A DNA stretch of 5,476 nt from Thiofilum sp039797965 (GTDB taxonomy: Bacteria > Pseudomonadota > Gammaproteobacteria > Thiotrichales > Thiotrichaceae), in contig JBDKGX010000153.1 of assembly GCA_039797965.1 (NCBI GenBank), forward strand, positions 1 to 5,476, given 5' to 3'. A program made the translations under genes and the position numbers. The notes beneath the pieces are model-generated. The model was not told the DNA's origin. It saw nothing but the letters and a program-made list of their open reading frames with translations, and searched no databases. Below, piece after piece: positions 1-4,925 of the stretch (the first letter of the stretch is position 1; the number at the start of each line of letters is the position of its first letter).

Positions 1-59
1 TTAGGTGAGTACTTAAGAGTAGTTACCTTTCTGTGAACTAAAACAGTAAAGTGATACAA

Positions 60-812
60 ATGAGTAATATACAAGTTAATGACACTAGCTCTAATACTGG
101 GTTAACTAAAACCCCTATCTATCCTTCAGCTAATGCCACTATTTTCAACTACAATCAATCGGTCTCTAATAAGGCTAATAACTCTAGTGATCTAACCAAA
201 TTAATTGGATTAGTAACGATGTTATTGCAACAACTTATTGCGCGTTTAAATAGCAATCAAAGCACAGCTAACTATTTAAACAACAATACCAGCAACTTAA
301 CGAGTACTGCTGCTGTTATGAATAATAATAACAAAAATAGAGCGGCTGCCCCCCCCAGTACTGTAATCATATTACCTACACCACTGCCAACTAATGATAA
401 GAAAATCGACCCTAATACTAATCCATTTTTGTATAAGGACTTATGCAATAGTTTATTAAATGATTACGATGATAATCATCCTAACGCCAGTAATCTAAGA
501 GAGGAAGAAACGATACGTCGCCGCAAAGCGGAGGATGATAATCGAACAAATACGATTAGTGACACTCAAGCACGAGAAAACTTTTATAAATCCCAGCCTG
601 CTAGAGTTTTTTATGACGAAAAATCTTCATTGACTATCATGGAGTCCAATAACAACGGCGATCAGGATAATAAAAATATTGTAGTTAAAGAGCGCCATCC
701 GACTCGTAAAACGATTACGTTACCGAGTGGGCAGGGAGAAATTACTATTATGACTGAAACCGATTATTGGTATAGCGTGGATAAAGATAACTCCACCGAA
801 TCAAAAAGCTAA
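60..812 (+). CDS. Asn-rich hypothetical protein, unknown function
   Basis: I do not recognise this protein. It is 250 residues from the ATG at 60; an in-frame GTG at 51 would add three residues, and neither start has a clear Shine-Dalgarno sequence. About 15% of residues are Asn, with runs such as LNNN and MNNNN near residues 74-91, and Ser, Thr and Asp are also abundant. The only hydrophobic stretch is LTKLIGLVTMLLQQLIARL (about residues 45-63), which reads more like an amphipathic helix or short membrane-associated segment than a signal peptide. A charged segment follows (EEETIRRRKAEDD, about 148-160). The C-terminal third is less repetitive (residues 175-245) and may form a small beta-rich fold. 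There is no recognisable catalytic motif. Base composition is clearly more AT-rich than the genes to its right, which may indicate transfer or weak constraint. An eight-base C run at 349-356 interrupts this AT-rich context. The gene converges on ybjQ. Confidence 0.6.
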   Translation: MSNIQVNDTSSNTGLTKTPIYPSANATIFNYNQSVSNKANNSSDLTKLIGLVTMLLQQLIARLNSNQSTANYLNNNTSNLTSTAAVMNNNNKNRAAAPPSTVIILPTPLPTNDKKIDPNTNPFLYKDLCNSLLNDYDDNHPNASNLREEETIRRRKAEDDNRTNTISDTQARENFYKSQPARVFYDEKSSLTIMESNNNGDQDNKNIVVKERHPTRKTITLPSGQGEITIMTETDYWYSVDKDNSTESKS

Positions 813-838
813 GGCATACATACTTAATTTATAAAGGG

Positions 839-868
839 AATAGTAGCCTAATTAAATAGGCTACTATT
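839..868. terminator. Hairpin between convergent genes, likely bidirectional terminator
   Basis: The arms AATAGTAGCCTA (839-850) and TAGGCTACTATT (857-868) are perfect reverse complements, giving a 12-bp stem with a 6-base loop. The hairpin lies 26 bases after the stop of the Asn-rich gene and 11 bases beyond the stop of ybjQ on the other strand, which is where a shared terminator is expected. The stem is AT-rich. It ends in ATT on each strand rather than a long U-run; in the minus direction it is followed by CCCTTTATAAATT. Termination in either direction is therefore likely but not certain. Confidence 0.65.
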
Positions 869-879
869 CAACGAGTACT

Positions 880-1200
880 TTAGTTTAATACTACTGCGGT
901 ACCACTCACCGCCACCATAATCATACTCCCCCCTTGCCCAATCGCCTCATAATCAAATACCAAACCCACTACCGCATTCGCCCCCATAGCTTTAGCACGC
1001 TCTTGTAATTCTTGTAGTGCAATCTCACGTGCGTTTTGCATTTCACGTTCATAAGTCGCTGAGCGCCCCCCCACAAAATCGCGTACTTGAGCAAAAATAT
1101 CTTTTACAAAATTAGCTCCCATAATGGCTTCTCCCGATACAATACCTAAGTACTTAGCAATGGGTTTGCCTTCAATGGTGGGGGTAGTAGTCACTAGCAT
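880..1200 (-). CDS. ybjQ: YbjQ/UPF0145 family protein
   Basis: This 106-residue protein matches the YbjQ (UPF0145, putative heavy-metal-binding) family along its whole length, and E. coli YbjQ is of nearly the same size. Family hallmarks in order are TTPTIEGKPI near residues 5-14, GEAIMGAN (23-30), the VRDFVGGRS block (about 39-47), the helical AREIALQEL stretch, MGANAVVG (about 72-79), and the C-terminal GGSMIMVAVSGTAV. Members form small pentamer-like oligomers; the metal-binding label comes from family naming and is not proven here. The protein has no signal peptide and is probably cytoplasmic. The ATG at 1200 is supported by an AGGAG eight bases upstream. Both Gly-Gly pairs are written as GGG GGG, giving C runs on the plus strand at 928-933 and 1066-1072. 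The gene stands alone on its strand, divergent from the small membrane protein gene. Confidence 0.93.
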   Translation of the reverse strand: MLVTTTPTIEGKPIAKYLGIVSGEAIMGANFVKDIFAQVRDFVGGRSATYEREMQNAREIALQELQERAKAMGANAVVGLVFDYEAIGQGGSMIMVAVSGTAVVLN

Positions 1201-1208
1201 CCGTTTTA

Positions 1209-1213
1209 CTCCT
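1209..1213 (-). promoter_or_regulatory. Shine-Dalgarno site of ybjQ
   Basis: AGGAG on the minus strand ends eight bases before the ATG at 1200. It is the best-formed ribosome-binding site in the window and supports this start. Confidence 0.75.
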
Positions 1214-1335
1214 ATGTGATTAATAGTGTGTAGTTTAAAACAAAAATGTTTCCTTACTACAAAACTACTGACCTAGTGCTGTTTAGACTGGCACAAAAGC
1301 TGCTTAACTATGGCACAGCATGATTTGACACTATT
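1214..1335. promoter_or_regulatory. Divergent intergenic region with nested inverted repeats
   Basis: This region separates ybjQ (-) from the small membrane protein gene (+) and must hold the promoters of both. It contains GTAGTTT (1230-1236) and its exact reverse complement AAACTAC (1262-1268). Nested inside is AAACA-aaaa-TGTTT (1238-1251). Such dyads could be a regulator-binding site or a leader hairpin. The region is AT-rich, and I could not assign convincing -35 and -10 pairs. The functional role is inference from position and symmetry only. Confidence 0.3.
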
Positions 1336-1339
1336 GGAG
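1336..1339 (+). promoter_or_regulatory. Ribosome-binding site that sets the start of the small membrane protein
   Basis: GGAG ends six bases before the ATG at 1346, whereas the longer in-frame ATG at 1310 has no comparable site. This favours the 1346 start, which also places a normal signal peptide at the N-terminus. The site merges with one of the AGTACT palindromes (1338-1343). Confidence 0.7.
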
Positions 1340-1345
1340 TACTTT

Positions 1346-1546
1346 ATGCGTAATTACCTATTAATAGCGAGTTTCACGCTATGTTCGCCTTTGGCATTGG
1401 CTCATAATGCACCTTTTCCACACGCAGAAATGCACCATGAAGTGGCGCACCTATTAGTGCATGCCCTATTTGCGCTCCCAATATTTATAATGGCTGGCGT
1501 GGCTTATAAACTCTGGCAACGCTCCCGCACACGTAATGACCGCTAA
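1346..1546 (+). CDS. Small His-rich exported or membrane protein upstream of ureD
   Basis: This 66-residue protein is unrecognised by family. From the ATG at 1346 it begins with a typical export signal: MRN, a hydrophobic core (YLLIASFTLCSPL), then ALA before His, a plausible signal-peptidase I site near residue 19-20. A short segment with six His follows (HNAPFPHAEMHHEVAHLLVH), then one hydrophobic segment (about residues 39-55, ALFALPIFIMAGVAYKLW), and a basic tail RSRTRNDR. The predicted topology is a His-rich segment outside the inner membrane, one membrane anchor and a cytoplasmic tail. It overlaps ureD by 11 bases, so the two are probably co-translated. The His cluster and the pairing with ureD suggest a link to metal (nickel) supply, but that is inference. 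The start of HupE/UreJ proteins looks superficially similar, but those are much longer with several membrane spans. Starting at 1310 would add 12 residues and hide the signal peptide. Confidence 0.7.
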   Translation: MRNYLLIASFTLCSPLALAHNAPFPHAEMHHEVAHLLVHALFALPIFIMAGVAYKLWQRSRTRNDR

Positions 1547-2363
1547 CCACAGCCTTTCAGGTTGGCAAGCTCATCTAGCACTGACCTTTAGTGAGCAAAA
1601 CCAAAAGACACTACTCAGTCAGCGCCAACAATATGGCCCCTTGGCATTGCAACGACCTTTTTATCCAGAAGGCGACGTTTGTCATGGTTATATTTTGCAC
1701 CCTCCGGGCGGAGTCGTCGGGGGTGATAAACTTGCGATTGAGGTCAACGTTCAACCCCATGCTCATGCGCTATTGACCACGCCTGGGGCTACTAAATTTT
1801 ATCGTTCAGCAGGTTTGACTGCCCACCAACATCAAGTACTCACCGTACAAAAGGGCGCACTCGAATGGTTGCCCCAAGAGTCTATTTACTTTCCACAAAC
1901 CCTAAGTACCTTAAGTACTGATATTAACCTACAAGGCGATGCTCGCTTTATAGGCTGGGAAGTACATTGCTTAGGTCGCCCCGCTATTAATGAAGTGTTT
2001 GACTCAGGACAAGTGACGGTGAGCACTCAGCTAAAGCGCAATGGCAAATTATTAATTATGGATAAACAGCGTATTCACTCGTTGACTGCATTACAAGCCA
2101 GTGCAGGCTTGCGCTCTCAACCTGTGTTTGCAAACTTAATGGCAACCCCTTGCCCTGCTGAAGTACTTGAACCTATACGTGAATTATGTGAGCACACTCA
2201 ACAAGGTACAGCAGGTACTACCCTATTACGTGAAGTTTTGATCGTGCGCTACTTGGGCAATAGTACAGCGGAAGCGCATCAACTTTTTCGCGCGGTTTGG
2301 AGCATCATTCGTCCTATTATTATGAATAAACCAGCCCTTGCACCGCGGATTTGGAGTACTTAA
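1536..2363 (+). CDS. ureD: Urease accessory protein UreD
   Basis: UreD works with UreF and UreG in the cytoplasm as the scaffold that helps insert nickel into apo-urease. The 275-residue length is normal for the family and both ends look complete. Family blocks seen are YGPLALQRPFYPEG (33-46), HPPGGVVGGDKL (55-66), LLTTPGATKFYRS (79-91), LEWLPQESIYF (109-119), GWEVHCLGRP (140-149), and the C-terminal LREVLIVRYLG with FRAVWSIIRP (231-260), ending RIWST where many members end RIWAT. The start at 1536 overlaps the stop of the small membrane protein and has no good Shine-Dalgarno sequence of its own, which fits translational coupling. In many bacteria ureD is followed by ureA, ureB and ureC; here only 19 bases follow before a convergent gene, so the enzyme must be encoded elsewhere. 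The last two codons and the stop are formed by an AGTACT palindrome (2355-2360) followed by TAA. Confidence 0.95.
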   Translation: MTANHSLSGWQAHLALTFSEQNQKTLLSQRQQYGPLALQRPFYPEGDVCHGYILHPPGGVVGGDKLAIEVNVQPHAHALLTTPGATKFYRSAGLTAHQHQVLTVQKGALEWLPQESIYFPQTLSTLSTDINLQGDARFIGWEVHCLGRPAINEVFDSGQVTVSTQLKRNGKLLIMDKQRIHSLTALQASAGLRSQPVFANLMATPCPAEVLEPIRELCEHTQQGTAGTTLLREVLIVRYLGNSTAEAHQLFRAVWSIIRPIIMNKPALAPRIWST

Positions 2364-2382
2364 AGGGATACCTTGAGGACTC

Positions 2383-3345
2383 TCACCAAAAACGCCAAAA
2401 AGGCTTATTCACAATTTGATATAAATTTTGATTACCTGTGCTTATTTGTAATTTTATTTTATTTTGCTTAGCTAGCGCTAATAATGGCTCTAAATAACCC
2501 TTCTCTAGATCAGTCCAAGTACTTTGCCAAGTACTAATATCATCCGCTAAAGCAGGTAATATTAACTGGTCTAGTACTATTATCGTGTCATTAGTTAAAG
2601 TACTGATATTTTTATTACTGAGTTTTGAGTATTGAGCCTTAATACCATAAGCCATCGCTTCTAGCGTCAACGAGTTACCTATTAGTTGCTGAATGGTGCT
2701 TTCATATTGAATACCAGATTCACCGTTACCCCATAACCAAATACCATTAAAATCTTGAGTAGTACTTTGCCCTAAAGATGGTTGATGTAAGAGCATCTGA
2801 ATTTCATTTAACAATCTATGCCAATAAATTCGTTCTGACTTTTCACCCTGCGGTAAAAAAGGAAAAATATTTTGACCGAGTACTTCAGATAATGCGGTGG
2901 TTTGAATAGTAGGATTTTTATCTAATAATAAATAGCCATAATTATCTTTTTCTAGCCATTGACAGTTATCTTGAGCTAAAAAAGGATTGAGTACTTTAGC
3001 GACTCGTTCGCTTTCTTGAGGGGTTATAACAGGTAAATGCGGCACAATTTTAACGCAATCTAAACCCGATTCTAACTTTACTAAGTCAGCACATAAAACA
3101 GGTACTTTAGGTAACTCACCAAATTGGACAGCATAACGCCATGCTGCTATAGATAACGATTGAGTACTTAAACCTGCTAAGTACCCAATGGTGTTCTCAA
3201 TACCTTGTGCAGGTATTGTCTTTAAGTACTTAGGATTAAATAGAGTTTTGAAGAGAGCGCTTTCTAGTTTAAAACCAAAATCACGCTCCCATAAAGATAA
3301 TGGCTCAAGCGCTTGAGGGATAATTAGAGTGATCGTGGGTTGCAT
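2383..3345 (-). CDS. RpfE-like protein, phosphoglycerate-mutase-related family
   Basis: This 320-residue protein resembles the group annotated as RpfE-like regulatory proteins or cofactor-independent phosphoglycerate-mutase-related proteins, whose biochemical role is not settled. The supporting blocks are WHRLLNEIQMLLHQ (175-188), FNGIWLWGNG (199-208), the acidic DQLILPALADDISTWQSTW region (259-277) and the aromatic end KPFWRFW (314-320). The segment VLCADLVKL (83-91) sits where relatives, as I recall them, carry an ADPVHL-type motif, so this copy appears diverged there. It has no signal peptide and is presumably cytoplasmic. The ATG at 3345 is the only reasonable upstream start, since a stop lies in frame at 3361-3363; no close Shine-Dalgarno is visible. 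It lies 63 bases downstream of the ATPase gene on the same strand and converges on ureD. Nine AGTACT palindromes fall within it, the highest density in the window. Family assignment is from memory of motifs and is moderately sure. Confidence 0.6.
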   Translation of the reverse strand: MQPTITLIIPQALEPLSLWERDFGFKLESALFKTLFNPKYLKTIPAQGIENTIGYLAGLSTQSLSIAAWRYAVQFGELPKVPVLCADLVKLESGLDCVKIVPHLPVITPQESERVAKVLNPFLAQDNCQWLEKDNYGYLLLDKNPTIQTTALSEVLGQNIFPFLPQGEKSERIYWHRLLNEIQMLLHQPSLGQSTTQDFNGIWLWGNGESGIQYESTIQQLIGNSLTLEAMAYGIKAQYSKLSNKNISTLTNDTIIVLDQLILPALADDISTWQSTWTDLEKGYLEPLLALAKQNKIKLQISTGNQNLYQIVNKPFWRFW

Positions 3346-3364
3346 AGTAAGAGTACTTGACTAT

Positions 3365-3393
3365 TCTCACCTCCCTCGGCAAAGAAGGTGAGA
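3365..3393 (-). repeat. Inverted repeat between the ATPase and RpfE-like genes
   Basis: TCTCACCT (3365-3372) and AGGTGAGA (3386-3393) are exact reverse complements around a 13-base spacer. It lies 15 bases beyond the stop of the ATPase gene. No U-run follows in the minus direction, so it is a weak candidate for an intrinsic terminator. It could instead be a REP-like intergenic palindrome or an mRNA-stability hairpin. The minus strand also carries a purine-rich GGGAGGTGA here (3368-3376), but it is about 22 bases from the next start, too far for a normal ribosome-binding site, and partly inside the stem. Confidence 0.5.
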
Positions 3394-3408
3394 GGGAAGG
3401 TTATGAGA

Positions 3409-4887
3409 TTATTTAAATAATGAGCCTAAAATACCGCGCACGATTTGTTGCCCCAGCTTAGAACCCACCGAACGGGCAAGATTTTTAGCAAAGGCTTCAC
3501 CCACCTCTTGAATACTATCCATCACACCGTTGTTACTCGCGTTAGACTCATAGCGTCGGGTTGTAGATTTTTGCTCCGTACCCGCTTGGGCTTGCAAGGT
3601 GGCTTGTTGAGCGCGTGATTGCAGTACTTCATAGGCAGAGGTGCGATCAATCATAGCATCATAACGCCCTGCATAAGGGCTAGAGCGCAATAAAGTTTGC
3701 CAAGTGACTTCATCAACAGGGCCAATTTGCGAGCGAGGAGGCGCTATTAAAGTACGCTGAACTATGCTAGGAATACCCTTATCTTGTAAGGTAGAAACTA
3801 AGGCTTCCCCTACCCCCATTTCCATAATGACTTCAGCCGTGTCCAGTTTTGGATTAGCACGGAAGGTTTCGGCAGCGGTTTTGACAGCCTTTTGATCACG
3901 CGGTGTAAAAGCACGTAACGCGTGTTGCACCCGATTACCGAGTTGCCCTAGCACCGTCTCAGGAATATCTAAAGGTGTTTGAGTAATAAAGTACACCCCC
4001 ACCCCTTTAGAGCGAATCAGCTTCACCACTTGCTCGACTTTAGTCACTAAGGCTTTAGGGGCATCGGTAAATAGCAAGTGTGCCTCATCAAAGAAAAACA
4101 CTAGTTTGGGTTTATCTAAATCACCCACTTCGGGCAAGGACTCAAACAGCTCAGACAGCATCCACAGTAGGAAAGTGGAATAGAGCTTGGGGCTATTCAC
4201 CAACCGATCCGCCGCTAAAATATTAACCTGACCATAGCCACGCGAGTCCGTGCGAATGAAGTCCATGAGGTTAAGAGCTGGCTCACCAAAAAACTTTTCA
4301 GCCCCTTGTTGTTCCAGTACTAAAAGACGGCGTTGAATCGCGCCAATAGAGGAGGAAGTAATCGTGCCGTAGGTATTTTGGAGTTCACTGGCATGCTCGC
4401 CTAAGTACTGCAACATAGAGCGCAGGTCTTTCATATCAAGCAGCAATAAACCCTGATCATCGGCTAATTTGAAAGCAATATTTAAAATACCCTCTTGGGT
4501 ATCATTCAGCTCTAATAAACGGGCAAGTAATAAAGGTCCCATCTCAGAAATGGTGGTACGCACGGGATGACCGCGCTCGCCCGTAATATCCCAGATAACC
4601 GTCGGGCAACCTTCAAAGCTATGGTCATTAATACCTAAGGTTTTTAAACGTTCTTCGACTTTAGGATTAGGTTTACCTGCCTGACTAATACCCGTGAGAT
4701 CACCTTTGATGTCCGCTAAAAAGACAGGCACACCCATACGGGAAAAACTTTCAGCTAGTAATTGTAATGATACTGTTTTACCCGTTCCGGTAGCGCCAGC
4801 AATCAAACCGTGACGATTAGCAAAACGTGGGTTGAGATAAACTGCCTCGTCTCCCTTCCCCAATAAAATACCCGCTGCATCAGTCAT
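3409..4887 (-). CDS. HerA/YjgR-like P-loop ATPase (DUF853 family)
   Basis: This 492-residue protein matches the YjgR/DUF853 family, which carries a HerA-type helicase/translocase ATPase domain. E. coli YjgR is about 500 residues, so this looks full length. Walker A is GATGTGKT (31-38). A second conserved acidic stretch is FLADIKGDLTGIS (56-68). Walker B is LVFFFDEAHLLF (262-273). The block NRVQHALRAFTPRDQKAV (318-335) probably supplies the sensor or arginine-finger residues. A polar Gln/Ala/Thr-rich linker (about 420-455) leads to a conserved end, GQQIVRGILGSLFK. Family members are predicted cytoplasmic hexameric motors acting on DNA, but the cellular role of YjgR is not established, so no process is assigned. 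The ATG at 4887 has AAGGGA six bases upstream. It follows the peptidoglycan-binding gene by 37 bases on the same strand. It has only three AGTACT sites despite being the longest gene. Confidence 0.92.
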   Translation of the reverse strand: MTDAAGILLGKGDEAVYLNPRFANRHGLIAGATGTGKTVSLQLLAESFSRMGVPVFLADIKGDLTGISQAGKPNPKVEERLKTLGINDHSFEGCPTVIWDITGERGHPVRTTISEMGPLLLARLLELNDTQEGILNIAFKLADDQGLLLLDMKDLRSMLQYLGEHASELQNTYGTITSSSIGAIQRRLLVLEQQGAEKFFGEPALNLMDFIRTDSRGYGQVNILAADRLVNSPKLYSTFLLWMLSELFESLPEVGDLDKPKLVFFFDEAHLLFTDAPKALVTKVEQVVKLIRSKGVGVYFITQTPLDIPETVLGQLGNRVQHALRAFTPRDQKAVKTAAETFRANPKLDTAEVIMEMGVGEALVSTLQDKGIPSIVQRTLIAPPRSQIGPVDEVTWQTLLRSSPYAGRYDAMIDRTSAYEVLQSRAQQATLQAQAGTEQKSTTRRYESNASNNGVMDSIQEVGEAFAKNLARSVGSKLGQQIVRGILGSLFK

Positions 4888-4893
4888 AGTGCT

Positions 4894-4899
4894 TCCCTT
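4894..4899 (-). promoter_or_regulatory. Shine-Dalgarno site of the HerA-like ATPase gene
   Basis: AAGGGA on the minus strand ends six bases before the ATG at 4887. It supports that start and expression from a transcript coming through the upstream gene. Confidence 0.6.
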
Positions 4900-4925
4900 A
4901 AATATCCGTCATTTTATGTTAGGTA

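Noticed and set aside
1..50. End of an upstream gene at the left edge
   Set aside because: All three plus frames hit stops within the first 50 bases and no recognisable peptide is visible; nothing can be assigned.
928..1072. C runs at 928-933 and 1066-1072 as phase-variation tracts in ybjQ
   Set aside because: Both encode conserved Gly-Gly pairs of the family as GGG GGG, and the protein is a conserved housekeeping type; codon choice explains them.
1310..1345. Upstream ATG as the start of the small His-rich protein
   Set aside because: It has no Shine-Dalgarno sequence and would add 12 polar residues in front of a clear signal peptide; the ATG at 1346 has GGAG six bases upstream.
1591..1776. 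A 61-codon open frame inside ureD
   Set aside because: It overlaps the strongly conserved ureD frame in another phase, has no ribosome-binding site and shows no recognisable protein features; it is a shadow frame.
2364..2382. Terminator between ureD and the convergent RpfE-like gene
   Set aside because: The gap is only 19 bases and I see no stem or U-run in it.
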